Shown piece by piece: positions 27,201 to 38,696 of a DNA stretch of 64,000 nt (within the stretch, counting starts at the first letter, position 1; each line of letters opens with the position of its first letter). The position numbers and the translations under genes were made by a program. The notes beneath the pieces were generated by a model that saw only the letters and a program-made list of their open reading frames with translations, had not been told where the DNA came from and ran no database searches. Location of the stretch: assembly GCA_021030915.1 (NCBI GenBank), contig JAGEMR010000112.1:32639-96638 (forward strand), in the 5' to 3' direction. This stretch comes from Astrothelium macrocarpum (taxonomy: Eukaryota > Ascomycota > Dothideomycetes > Trypetheliales > Trypetheliaceae).

Positions 27201-28686
27201 ATATAAAAAAAATGACATTTGGAATCTCATTCCGTTTTCTGAAGACGTCATTATTTTTAAAAATCGATAGATATTCAATCTAAAACGAAATATAAACGGC
27301 GCCATTATATGATATAAAATTCGCTGAATCGTTTATGACGATAAATAACATCCAGATCTTAATTACGACGAGATATATACCACCGTTATTCGTTCCATTA
27401 TAATAAAGATATTATTCATCATTATTATTATCGAAAATTTGAAATATAAATAAATGAATCTAATCACCGCCTTTCTGAATGGGACGATAAATAGAACGGA
27501 CATATATATGAAGGCATTATATGAATATAATTCTCCAAATCAAATATATAAATTGAATAAAACATTATATAATCTGAAACAGTCACCGTTATTCTGATTT
27601 GAACGATTTTCATAATTTATAAAAAAGATTGATTATATAAATTTATTAATAAATTTTTATATATTTATCAATCATTCGAATAACAGTATTATTATTATTT
27701 ATATGGATGATTTATTATATATCACCAAAATCAGAAGTATTATCTCTACCGTCAAACAGCGAATAGCAGCTGAATTTCGTTCGAAAGAGATGGACGAATT
27801 CCACCATTATTTGGGCGTACGAATCATTTGAAAGCGCTTATAAAAGATTCTTACCGTCGATCAGATTACGTATATTCGCCGAATCCTTGATAAATTCGGC
27901 CACATAAATTCCCGTTCGGTTCCAGTACCATTTCCTATCGTCGACCTCCAGCCTTATGATGGCGAAACTGCCTTAAATACTAAACAACGTTTCCAATTCA
28001 TGACAGGTTCCTTAATCTACGCCGTTTATATCACACATATTGATTTGGCTTACATCTGTGGACGTTTATTTCATTATGTATATAATCTTTCATCTACCCA
28101 TCAAAAAACCATTAATAATACTTTCAAATATATGGCCGGCACCATATAAATGGGTTTGACGTTTGATAAAAATATGAACGATCCGAATATACCTGGATAT
28201 GGCCTGAATTTTATATATTATTATGATTCGAACTGGACTGATGATAAGAAGGATCGACATTCGACAGTAGGATACGTAATCAAATACAGAGGAGCAGTAA
28301 TAAGTTGGAAGAGTTACAAATAGCCTCTCGTCGCTTGTTCGACAGCTGAAGCCGAATACGTAGCGCTTGATTACGCTATTCGAGAAGTCATTTCAATTCA
28401 GAAGCTACTGAAAGAATTGGAACGACATACCGAATAGCCCACACCAATATACGAGAATAACGTACCAGCCATTAGCCTCGCCAGGTCAAATAGAACCAAC
28501 AATAGGACGAAACATATTGATATACACTGGCATGCTATTCGTGAGGAGATCGAACAAAAGCTCATTGAGGTAATCCAAATATCAACCCACAACCAGCCAG
28601 CAGATGGCCTTACAAAGGCGCTTCATAAACAGGATCACAATCACTTCATCGAGTTATTTGGAATGGTTAACGGAATGCCCATTTAA
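24292..28686 (+). pseudogene. copia gag-pol, one frame with many nonsense codons
   Basis: A single reading frame spans 1,465 codons from ATG 24292 (MTENELKNLSVF) to the stop at 28684-28686. All domains lie in it without a frameshift. These are a zinc knuckle at 24961 (CPDCNFRNHKKKKY, the last Cys replaced by Tyr), the protease DSGTTDH (Asp at 25186), a GAG-pre-integrase segment (LDLWYRRFGHFHHREI), an integrase core (AAVYLLNRSPISANPEYEI near 26220), reverse transcriptase (TAFLNGTI, YNLKQSP and YMDDLLY at 27700-27720), and RNase H (YYYDSNWTDDKKDRHSTVGY, then CSTAEAEYVAL). Dozens of stops sit where Gln or Trp codons are expected, such as TAG in KSYK*PLVACS. Loss by point mutation alone, without indels, fits RIP. 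Confidence 0.93.
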
Positions 28687-28712
28687 TTGCTAACAGATTT
28701 GCTATATGGATT

Positions 28713-28721
28713 AAGGGGATG
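28713..28721 (+). other. polypurine tract candidate
   Basis: AAGGGGATG lies directly before the right LTR. It is the expected place for the plus-strand primer of reverse transcription. It is short and includes one T. Confidence 0.6.
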
Positions 28722-28917
28722 TGATAATGTTGGGCAATCCACTCTTGTAATCTCCGGCGTTAGTTTCATTATTTCCTAATTAGGCAATTAGTCCGTTAGT
28801 GTGGAGATCAGGAGAAACAGCATTTAAGGCCCTGTTTGCTGCTGTTTCCTCCTGAGCTTCCTTAGTTCAATTCCTTGCTTAAATGCGGTATCCGACCTGT
28901 TCCGTCTAATTCCATCA
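28722..28917 (+). repeat. right LTR (196 bp)
   Basis: Same length and termini as the left LTR, with five transitional differences. It is followed directly by the second CAAGC copy. Confidence 0.95.
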
Positions 28918-28922
28918 CAAGC
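28918..28922. repeat. target-site duplication CAAGC, right copy
   Basis: The five bases after the right LTR repeat those before the left LTR. The hydrolase coding sequence resumes here on the minus strand. Confidence 0.9.
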
Positions 28923-29260
28923 ACGCCACCTTTCTTCCCAGTCGTGACTCGTGAGGCTTTTCCAAGACCTCGTGCTGCTCCAGCGCTCACGATACCACCA
29001 TAGCTATGCGCAAACACGATGATATCCTTCTGTAGCTGCTCCATCAATGGTATCAGATGCTCTTTGCGTATTATCTCCACGTCACGCACGCATGTGGCTT
29101 CGTTTGGAGGACAAGAAGGGGCGAGAGAGGGTGTTCGGACACATCGACAAGGAAAACCGAAAGAGCTCAGGCGTAGTACGACTGAATCAAAGCAAGAAGG
29201 GTCGGCGAAACCGCCCGGAAAGAAGACGATTGTAGGCTTGGGTGGATTAGCCAAAGGCAT

Positions 29261-30496
29261 CCTGAAAGGTTTCTGTGAGAATAGCCACTCAGGAGACAGT
29301 GGTTCAAAGAGAAGCAGAGAAGATTGAAGGTAGAATAAGAACTTAATGGAACGGACACAGGCGCACGTGAAAGCCAAGACACAGATAATGGAAAAAGGAC
29401 ACTAAGATTGTCAAGCATCTGCAACCTAGTTAGAAGAGAGTTCAGCGCCCTATATAGTAAGCTTCTTGAGTCTGCTTCGTTTACGCCTTTGAAAAACACA
29501 CCTGACAAAAGCAGGTGGTCGACAAAATCGCGGTACGGGCACAGTTGAGCATGCAAGGATTGCATACGGCTGAAAACTAGGTAGCTTCAGTCGTAGCAAC
29601 GTAAAAGTCTGTATTGGTCAGCAAGAAGGTGCCTTAGATAATGACACTGATCTTTGTCGTTGCCCAGCCCAGGCGTGTCCGTCTATGGCCCATCCCGCAA
29701 TGACATCAGGAGTACCTCTCCTTATCGAGGTGCCAGAGCACGCGACCTTTGTACCTATTGATTTGTTTATGACGCTTCAACATTTCGACTATTGTCGTTT
29801 CAGGATAAAAGCCCTGCGAAATTCTTGCGATTCGTCGTTGGACCTAAAGCCCTATTGGCGCTCTTGAGAGCCGGTCCATTATTGATATTCTTGTTGCTTT
29901 GACGGTCTCGGCTCAATTTATGGAATATTCTGGGTCTCACTCATTTCTGTCAGGTCTTTCATTTCTAGTCCACTGGACTGCATTGTTGCTGATCAGGTAT
30001 GTGCCTACTGATGTGGTTGTCAACAAATCTCAAGTATTTGGTCTTTCTGGGCCAGATAGTTGATATTGCAAGGTGCATTAGTAAATGTCCAACTAATGAA
30101 GCCGAAACAATCAGCAAAGCAATATTATTCCGACGAGAGAGTAATAGCCTGTCGGATTTTCTACGAGAACATCTCACTCAAGATTATTTTAGGTTTGCAT
30201 ACCACTCTTAGATACTTCCACTTCCTATCACATTTCCATTCTGATAGGCTTGGGTTAGATGCGCTTTTAAACAGAGCCGGAATTCGGACAGACGATAATT
30301 CTTCATGTTAATACCACCTATGGTATTCTTAAGAAGTTTTTATATGGACCATCAAGGTCCAGGTACAGCATGAGATGTCTATCGTAATCTTACTACCTAG
30401 TTCCACCTTCAGAACCCCTTGAAGCCTACGCAAATTTACAGAAAACAAGAAGAATCTACTCCAGATAAGATGGTGGAAATATCCTACCGTCTGGTC
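29261..30496. other. 1.2 kb without a supported gene
   Basis: The left end is the promoter and leader of the split hydrolase gene. An open extension upstream of its chosen ATG, to 29377, is not family-like. Other frames are short and unrecognised. Confidence 0.5.
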
Positions 30497-31323
30497 TCAA
30501 CGAATGTTCCGAGACTTGTCCACTCGGTCCATCAGTTGTTGATCTTGTTTGTATTCTGGACACAAGGTACTCGCATGTATCCATGTCATAAATTTTTGTA
30601 GTCTATCACGCCACAGCGCTTGCGGACTCTGATGCCAGACCTTGTACCATGCCTCACAACCGAGCAATGCTTCTCGAACATTTGCATACAGACCGTCGTC
30701 CCAAAGATCAATATGCCCATCGGCTGGACTAGCTGGCATTGGCTTTCGTACAAGTGATTGGTGGATCCTAATCGCAGGTCAACATGGCGAATACATGGAC
30801 AACCTGCACCTGGATGGTGTGGCCGATGCCAGGAACGTACCAATTGATCAAGTCCACGATGTCCCTATAATCACGCTCGTGGTGTACGTATTTTAAGCCT
30901 TCGACGGCCTTAATGGCGTTGATAACCTTGTCATGAACGGTTGAAGCTTCATTTACCTGTAAGTAATAGATGCGAATTGTTGTGGCATCCTTGTACGCGC
31001 TGGAACTTCGATTTTTGTCTTGCTTTACCTCGAGCGAGGTTCTGGCTGTAGTAAGACCTTTTTACCTAAATGTCAAATTTGCGGAAGTAGTCAACGATCT
31101 CCTGTTGGCAGTTGAAAGCATCATCGAGCACAGCCTGAGTCGTTGAAGCGCCTACTTTGAGTCCCCAGATATTTTCATCAGAAAGCATACCGGTAATGCT
31201 GATATTGTGGGTAGAAGGAGAGTAATTTCCTTTGGTGACTCGCCTTTGAAGCCAGATCTTGTCGCGGAATACCTCGTACTCTTCCACAGTCATTGACTTA
31301 GGATCGCCATTGGTTCTATCCAT
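30497..31323 (-). CDS. hypothetical protein, possibly interrupted
   Basis: Three minus-strand blocks, 31323-31066, 30956-30795 and 30742-30497, look coding and keep a common phase across introns of about 109 and 52 nt. Block 1 contains MTVEEYEVFRDKIWLQRR and LDDAFNCQQEIVDYFRKFD. Block 2 contains VINAIKAVEGLKYVHHERDY, and block 3 contains GLYANVREALLGCEAWYKVW. A TAG codon (31066-31068) sits exactly at the end of block 1, before GTAAAA. If it were CAG the splice junction would be canonical, so either this is a C-to-T nonsense change or the gene model is wrong. The donor of the second intron (GTATTC) is weak. I recognise no family. The product would be about 220 residues without a signal peptide. 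Confidence 0.4.
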
Positions 31324-32831
31324 GCTAAAGGCAATAGGTTGAACGGCTTTGGAATCAATGGCTTGAGAACAGGAAGTCTATTTTGGCCCGAAAAGCGAAT
31401 GTGGTCTAGAACTATGACTTGGTAAACGTGTTCAGGCGCCAGAGGGGAAATTCCATGTAGTTCATCCATAAAGCGTTGGTCACAGCAAGTCGTAATTCAT
31501 GACAGAGTAATGACCTGAGAATTTCCGAGATCCTGGCTCCATTACGACGCTAGAGTTTGTACAACGGAGATTTGCCACGTGTGCAAGGTCATCTCAACAT
31601 CTCTTTTCCAGGCTTGTTATTGACCAGTGACGCTTACAAGATCTTGGAGGCCAAGGAGGCGAATCGCCGTGAAAGAGACTTAAAAAATGCGGCTTGAATG
31701 ACTAAATTTCGAGGGATTAGGCCCACCACAACGATAACAGACATAGAGAACCCCAATTCTGACAGAAACTTCATACCTCTTTGGAGCCGGTTCTGGAGCC
31801 GTTTTTGAGATTTTCTCAGGTTTCGTTATTTTGTTAGCCGTTGTGATTTGCGACCCATCCCGCATTATGGAAGACAAATCCAGGTAGCGTCAGCGGCTTG
31901 TCGTTACCGGACAAAGGCGCCGATCCAGGGGTTGAGCCACGTCCCAAGTCGCTACTCCACCAACCTCCGCCTGTCGTCTTGTTCGAGCAAACGGACCCAT
32001 GTCATCACGTCTAGACTGGCCCAAAAAGATGCTAGTTCTCCTATCATTGGTCTAGGCTGACAAGCTACACAATTTTACTCGACTTCGGTCCGGCAATGTG
32101 GTCCTGTCATTGCCCGTACCTGCGTTGGCACGCTGGGATCGGGTCGCTGGCCAAGCCTCCCGCAATATGTCGGTCCTTGTTTCTATTCCCTTTTCCTGGC
32201 AATGAAAAAATGTCTCTCTGAAGAGCATGGATTATGGTTCGCAGTAGATGGGGAAGGCTCTATGCGGTGTGCTCGAGATGCATCACGGCAGCAGTCAACC
32301 GCGGTGTAAGTCTTTCTCAGCTTATCGGCTGTCAACGGGACCTAAAAGCACTTCTTGTTTCCAACAACAGCGAAACAAAAGCGACAGCTGGTTGGGGTGG
32401 ATCTTTGGTGTGCATGGCCTTTCATCTTGCGTAAACCGTAAGCGTATGGCCCACGCCTCCCCTGCACGTTTGCCCCTTTCCACATGGCCAATGACAACGG
32501 CCTTATCTCTGGAACAATGCAGCTAATGCAGCCTGGACGAAAGGATGATCCTAGTCAGCCGAATGCAATTTCCGCTGTCGTAGACAATGGGATCGATCGG
32601 CTTATAAGAACAAAGGTTTGCCAAGCGCAGCCTCTTTTTCTCCCTTTTGGCAACATCTCTACCCTCTCTATTGTGCATATCCAACTATACAGTCACTCTT
32701 TTCAAAACGATTTCAGACTCAGAGCCGGCCTCTATACAGCCTCGCGCTCTTAAAAAAAACCGACCACTACGATCATTTGAACAAACGAAATCCAGCCATT
32801 TACAACCTTTGGAAAGTTCCTGAAACCAAAA
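31324..32831. other. 1.5-kb intergenic and promoter region
   Basis: No gene is supported. TATAAG occurs at about 32603, about 230 bp upstream of the next start codon, in a pyrimidine-rich context typical of fungal promoters. CTCTATACAG occurs nearer the gene, at about 32730. Confidence 0.5.
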
Positions 32832-33575
32832 ATGCGTTCGTCCCTCATCGCCCTCGCGCTTAGCATCTCTACTGCTCTCGCCCGGCCAAACCATGGCCAC
32901 CAACGCTTTCATGAAAAGCGCGTCGATTCCGTCGTGACCGAAATGCTCGACAAAAGCTCTATCCTTGTAGGCACAAACTCCGAGACCGAGGGTCCTATCC
33001 GGCTCAGCGGTACGGGCGATTACGTGGTCGAGTTCATCAACGACAGCGATGACGAGAACATTGTCCTCCTGGTTTGGAACAAGCTACAAGGGCCCACGCA
33101 GTACAGCGGTCTTTTCATCACCAGCTCCCCCGACGGCAACGGTCAAAGACCTTGCATCTCTGTCCCACTTCGGAAGAGCACCCCCACCAACAAGAACTCC
33201 ATCTTCGTCGCCTTCGACATCAATACCACCGGTGGCTGGGGCGCGGCATACAATGACACGCCTTCAACCACCGCTGTCAATACTGGCGGCATGCTACCCA
33301 ACACCATCCAAGAATTCACCTTCAACTCAACCGGCGTCGTCGACACAAGTCTCGAGGTAAACGCAACTGGCCATGGGATTACTGCTCAAGGCCCCGTTTG
33401 TGGCACGTCCAACAGCGAGTGCGATTTCACGTGCCTTGGCGGTGCGGACTCCTGTGAGAATGGCTACGTTCTGAACAACTGTGCGGGTCAGGGCCAATTC
33501 GGGCAGGGTACAATAAATGGTGGATGTACAGCGGGTCCAACGGGATCGAAATGGACTGTTTCGTTCCTGAAGTAG
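32832..33575 (+). CDS. secreted Asp f 4-like protein
   Basis: An intronless 247-residue protein. Residues 1-17 form a signal peptide (SSLIALALSISTALA). A short His-rich propeptide ends in a Kex2-type site (FHEKR), so the mature protein probably starts at VDSVV. The segments VLLVWNKLQGP, SIFVAFDINTTGGWGAAYND and IQEFTFNST recall the family of fungal secreted proteins named after the Aspergillus allergen Asp f 4. That assignment is from remembered pattern only. Six of its seven cysteines cluster in the C-terminal third (VCGTSNSECDFTCLGGADSC, then NNC and GGC), suggesting a disulfide-bonded module. Several NxS/T sequons are present. The biochemical role is unknown. The ATG is the first in the frame and starts the signal peptide. 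Confidence 0.85.
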   Translation: MRSSLIALALSISTALARPNHGHQRFHEKRVDSVVTEMLDKSSILVGTNSETEGPIRLSGTGDYVVEFINDSDDENIVLLVWNKLQGPTQYSGLFITSSPDGNGQRPCISVPLRKSTPTNKNSIFVAFDINTTGGWGAAYNDTPSTTAVNTGGMLPNTIQEFTFNSTGVVDTSLEVNATGHGITAQGPVCGTSNSECDFTCLGGADSCENGYVLNNCAGQGQFGQGTINGGCTAGPTGSKWTVSFLK

Positions 33576-34774
33576 GACTGTTGCGTTATTGATGGAGGAA
33601 TCTTTTATTCTGCAGTCTTTTTCTTCTTTAATGAGATTTAGACTTGGATTAACATATTTGCAATATTATTGTATTCAATTTTTAACAATGTTCAGCTTCA
33701 TTCTCGCTTGCGGACGCGAAACAGGATGATCGTCTCTCCGTGCACACGCGTCGTGACTGTCGATCGCGGCTAAATCCGGCTCCTTAGAGCTTTGTTAAAA
33801 CCAACATAGTTCTGACGACAGATGGTCTGTGCTTCACATGTTCATCCTTTTTATAGCCGCTCGATGTCTCATAGAAGAACATATCGTCTTTCTTGCAGTA
33901 AGCTCTGCTTGATGCAAAATTTGTCCGCACGTGTATGAAACAAAAGACCAACAGCTGATGGCGGATTGTTAGATCAGCTGAAAAGTGACCGACTCTAGCG
34001 TCCGGAAAGTAATACAGGATTGAAGTCTTCACCGCCCTCTTTGCATGTTTGCTGACAGTGAAGGACGTACGTTGATTTCTGAACAGTGCTGCTTACCGAG
34101 GATGCACAATCCTCAATGATGACCAACTTTTTGGTGCACGAGGAAACGGCCATTACGGAGCGGCGGGATATCATTGCGCCTACGTACCGCTGCAGAGTGA
34201 ATCGATTGCCTTGTTAAACTGTGTTGGATAATAACTAGGCAGATGGTAGCTATAATCTGGGGCCACATAGGCACTAATCGCTTACCGACTCTCACGGAAT
34301 GGTTGACGTGAGTCTTGCAAGTTCAGAGTTTCCATCTGATTTGAACGTCTGGCATTGTATATGCGCTTGATGCTGGTGTGTAGGGCGGGGATGGCGTTGT
34401 AGATGGGAAAGGCGATTAATCTGTGCAAGAGCTGCGCCTTGCGTAGTTTATATCAAGCTTAACTTTTATAAGGCTATGCCATGGTAATACTTAGTTACCT
34501 CACCATCCATTGATAATCATATATTTGATCTCCATCAGATACCTCTGTCTATGGTATAACCATTCTTCCATAGATGAAGTCGTGGAAGAAGATGACCCGT
34601 ACAAGGTCAGTGACTTCACAATCCCCAAAGACTGCGTGAATGCTTTGAGGCAGGCTACCTAACCACCTTTCTAGACAGCAGGCCCAGAATCAGACCAGCA
34701 ACCAGCCACATTCAGGCCCGATCATCTGAGTGACATCTCGTGCGCCATATCGAGTATTACGACCGACTCACATC
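33576..34774. other. convergent 3' intergenic region
   Basis: This lies between the 3' ends of the secreted-protein gene (+) and the RNA polymerase I subunit gene (-). Short frames on the minus strand (33784-34032, 34113-34295) have no recognisable content. Nothing else is seen. Confidence 0.55.
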
Positions 34775-37700
34775 TCATGGTTCGACCTTGAATCGCATCC
34801 TAACACCCATTGCCGCCAGTTCAACATCAAGATACCGCAATACCCCCGGCACCGCCACAACCGCAACATCATCTCCGCCTCGGAACTTGTTCATCCTCCC
34901 ATCCTCCCAAACATCATCCGCCTCTAAGTCCAAATCCTCCCCCTGGCCCACCTGGTGGACCTTCTTCCCCGTCCTTCCCCCTTCCTTCTCCTTCTTCGGC
35001 GCCCACAACAACTTCGCACATCTCCTACACTTCATCTCCCCCGTCGCCTCTCTCCTCCTCGCATAATTATCGACTGAGGAACCGACCCCCAGAAAAGACC
35101 CACACTGCCGACAGATCGCCGCACGGACATAGTCGCTGCAGTTCATCAAGCGATCCTGGAGGATGAACGCCGTGCCATGCGCAAGCAGCGCATCGCGCTC
35201 CATCTCACCAATACGGATACCGCCACCGCGCTTACGTCCCTTCACCGGCTGTCCCGTGATGCGATCCACGGGCCCCGTGGTGCGGACCTGGAACTTGTCG
35301 TTGACCATGTGGCGCAGGCGCTGATAATACACGACGCCGATGTAGATATCCGCCGCAAGCTCTTCGCCCGTAATGCCCGAATACATAGGCTCATTGCCGT
35401 AGTAATTGTACCCTGCTTTCCTCAGCTGCTGGCCAAAGTAGTCGACCGCGGTACAATCGTCCTCGTCGAACTGCCAGGGCGTGCCGTCCTGCGGAAACCC
35501 GTGTAGGGCACCGCTTTTTCCCGCCATGGACTCGATGAACATGCCGATGGTCATACGCGAGGGGAATGCGTGCGGGTTGATGATGACATCGGGCTGCATG
35601 CCGGACTCAGAGAAAGGCATATCGGTGACTGGGTTCTTGACGGAGCATACGCCCTTCTGGCCGTGACGCGAGGAGAACTTGTCGCCGATGACCGGGCTGC
35701 GCGGGATACGGAACTTGATGAGAAGCGCCTGGCAGGGCTCGTTGCCATTGTCGGCGCCCAGCACGCGCACCTCGTCGATGTAGCCAACTTCGCTGTCCTT
35801 GTATTTGACGAATTGCGTGCGCCCGTCTTTGGCCTCCCATTTCCCGTTCGCCGCGAGCTGCACGGTGTGGTAGGCCGCGAGGTACGAGCCTTCTTGCACT
35901 TTGACGCCGACGCGCGCGATGCCGTCGGTGTCGAGCGTTTCTTGGGCTTCGGCTTTGATGCGGTCGCCTGGTGCGAAGCCGAAGAGCTTGGTGATGCGGA
36001 TGCCGCCACCTTGCCTGCTGTCCTCTAGAATGTCGATTTTCTTGGTTTTGTAAATGGTCCCGTAGCCAAAGCCTCGCTCGTGTGCAGATTTGTTGATGAT
36101 CATCGCGTCGTCCATATCGTATCCTGTATAAGAAATAACGGCAACGACGCAGTTGGTGCCTTGAGGAAAATTATCAAGACCGTACACATTGTGCAATGGA
36201 GGTCGGACGATCGGTGTTTGCCCTGTCTGAAGACGGTATGATTTGTTGTCTGTCCGATATCTGATTGCTGTACCATAAGTTCCCATCGTTTGTTTACCCA
36301 TTTGACATTGGTACATATTTCGAGGGGATTGGTTGAAGTCGGAGAATGGGGTCATATTTGCAACTATTGAGAGAATGTTGGTAGGGTCGAACTCGACATG
36401 AGTCGTATCACCCAGGACGACTTCTTCATCGCGGACTGCAATCGACATGTAGGGCTGTTCAAAAGGTCCCACAAAGTCTCTCTTATCTAGAGGAAGGTAT
36501 TTGACCGGACGGTACATGCGCGCAGCCGTCGAGCCCATATACACGCCTGGATATTGACCTTTGTTGGAGTTGGGAATATACCCAATCTCGAGCTCGCGTG
36601 GTACTCCGTGCTCGCCTGCGACTTTCCAGTGTCGTAGGCTATCAGCAATAGTTTTGGCTTGTTTAGGATGGCAAAAGCCGAGGATACGGCCGTCAAGAAT
36701 GACCACCACGCTTTCGTCAAGAGAGGCTTTTGCACGGGGTGAAACTCCCATTTGCATAATAAGATCAGGTACAGCTGAAGCATCCACCTTTTTGGTAGCA
36801 ATCTTACATTTATGTGCCAAATGGTTAAGCAACCCGCATGGACTACCATCTGGTGTATGCACTGGACATAAGAAACCCCAGCTTTCGGGCAATAACTTTC
36901 GTACGGTGGTTGTTTTCAACTCTGCAAAGAAACTGCCTCGGTGAACTGTTCGGAAGTGACTGATGAAACGATAAAAATTGATCTTTTCGGCCACGACGGT
37001 GTATCCGGAAGCTTGTTGTAAATCTAGTCCACTGCTACTGGTGATGTTGCCTGTCGACAGGAAGTTCTCAATATTCGCTCCAATGTTCTCTGTAGTCCCA
37101 CCCAGACCTTTGGAAACAAACTCTTTTTGGAATTTTTGTCCCAAGTATGTCTCACCTGCATTTGTAGCTCGCCATACGGCCAGTGGCCTTCTGATGCTTT
37201 CCAGGTATTCTTCCAACTTTTCCTTGAGAATCATACCGTAAAGGAAGCCTCCAAGCAGAACCTCCTGATTCTGCACTGTGTCGGGATTATCTGGCGCACA
37301 TTCTCCTTCTACGAGAGCGTACAGTTTGCGTGCCATGAACAGCAGCATGCGGAATTTATCGTCGTCTTGTGCTTCGGTAACATTGATCCAACCCAAGTGA
37401 GGGAGGACAATTTTTCTCAAAAAGTACGTCCCCACTTCCTCGTCTGTCCGATCTTCAGCCAAACGAAGCACTGGTCGGAACCTTGAGCCAATATATGCTC
37501 TCGTCTTGGCTTTGCTGTGCATGTTAAATGCTTGATATGTTCTTAGTAACAGCTCTACACGCTCTGTCACGAACTGCTTATCCTTGAGTCCTTCGTCCCC
37601 TGCTGGACCTACGAGGCCCTCAAAAATTTCGCGGTCGTTGGTGTCCACCAGAGCTTTCATTATCATGACCAAAGGAACCATGTACTCGCTCTTTCGCCAG

Positions 37701-38696
37701 CTGAACCGGAATGTGATATTTCCATCATTTAAATAGTGCAGAAAATTAGTTTGAGAGCTCTGATCGGGCCGTGCGCAACGGATCGAAATTCCATACTTGG
37801 TGTAGGTTGGTCCTCGATTCTGGAAGGAAGGTCGGACGATGGCCATTGGGTGGTTTCGCCGTTGGACAATCAACATGCGAATGAGCTTTTCATTGCCATT
37901 GACAATGAAGTAGCCACCACGCTCATCACTCTCTTCCTTTCGGTGGACTAGCTTTTCAGGCGGAAGGTTCTCCAGATGGCATCTGTTACTCTGGAAAAAG
38001 TCAGCATCCGGAGTTGGTATACTCGCCTAACGATATCTAATCGTATCTGGAACGTCTATTTGAAATCGTCCAGGAGTAAACCAAACTGCTTTAAGTTTGT
38101 ACCCAAACCGCGACGAAAGTTACAATTGTGACTTGACCTACGCATAACATTATAGGCACCTGGCCCAACTCTCTGACAGCACTCTTCCAGTCTCCATTAT
38201 TGATTTTCCATTCCACCCTGGCCCTCAACTTTGCCTTGTAGCTGCAATATCTCTCCCTCGCCTCAGCAGGCGTGATTTCTCTGTTCAAGGCATGTTTGTT
38301 ATTCACAGGTAGTTTTGGCTTTTCTATCATCACATCTTTTATCCTGACAGAAAGCTTGTTCCTTGGCGCTTGTCTTGGTGTGGATGCCGCTGGCGTGATG
38401 TTTGGATTGCTGTCGGAGGCACTGGCAGCATCTTCCGTATTATTCAAAGGATCTGCATCGCCATCAAGGAATTCTTTTGTGCCAATGTCCTGCAAACCAA
38501 GGTCGAGAATCCCACCTCGTTCGGTAATGGCATTAAAGGATTTGATGTGTGGCTCCACAGCATCGGTGAGGGATGGGTAGGCAGTATGGTCACGGGGAGG
38601 AGCTTTGAACAGTTTATGACGACGATGAGTATGGAAGTTATTATCCCAATTAATATCAGTCTTTTTATCAGTAGGTAACGTTCGAGCCGGGGCCAT
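34775..38696 (-). CDS. RPA135: RNA polymerase I second-largest subunit
   Basis: Exon 1 (38696-38142) and exon 2 (37990-34775) are joined in phase over a 151-nt intron and give 1,256 residues, about the usual length for Rpa135/RPA2. The junction reads VPIMLCSNRCHLE, matching the conserved lobe motif of second-largest subunits. Exon 2 continues with GGYFIVNGNEKLIRMLIVQR, then RNHPMAIVRPSF, which favours the Pol I paralogue over Pol II or III. Hallmarks are GYDMDDAMIINKSAHERGF of the hybrid-binding domain, GDKFSSRHGQKGV, GGGIRIGEMERDALLAHGTA, and a C-terminal zinc ribbon with CRQCGSF and CRRCAK. The enzyme transcribes the large rRNA precursor in the nucleolus, and this subunit forms half of the active cleft. 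The gene is GC-rich at its 3' end, which produces long antisense frames. Confidence 0.97.

Larger units (their letters stand above)
23929..28917 (+). mobile_element. Ty1/copia LTR retrotransposon, RIP-mutated
   Basis: A 4,989-bp element with 196-bp LTRs starting TGATAATG and ending CCATCA, a 5-bp target duplication, a primer-binding site just inside the left LTR and a purine-rich tract before the right LTR. The internal order is zinc knuckle, protease, integrase, reverse transcriptase, RNase H. Integrase before reverse transcriptase defines the copia group. The interior from about 24,140 to 27,750 is very AT-rich and full of stop codons. The last kilobase of the interior is closer to normal composition. 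The element is dead and lies in the opposite orientation to the hydrolase gene it interrupts. Confidence 0.96.
23403..29260 (-). pseudogene. alpha/beta-hydrolase gene split by a copia element
   Basis: The 5' part lies at 29260-28918 (minus) and the 3' part at 23928-23403. They are separated by the retrotransposon. With one copy of the CAAGC target duplication removed, the frame runs without a break through ...KKGGVLGMVYCAGN. A 75-nt intron (GTAAGT...GCAG, 23828-23754) follows FIKQNT. The pre-insertion product would be 262 residues. Family features are a first strand PTIVFFPGGF, nucleophile elbow FAHSYGG, a probable acid in RTLDDACNP and a catalytic His in QSGHCPF, so the complete triad is split between the two halves. 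This is the fungal single-domain hydrolase type annotated as AB hydrolase 1/6. Reading from the start into the LTR adds a short foreign tail and loses the acid and His. Apart from the insertion the coding sequence looks intact, so the insertion may be fairly recent. Confidence 0.92.

Noticed and set aside
35570..36028. 152-codon frames on both strands inside the RNA polymerase I gene
   Set aside because: They are shadows of the GC-rich coding sequence on the minus strand and have no domain of their own.
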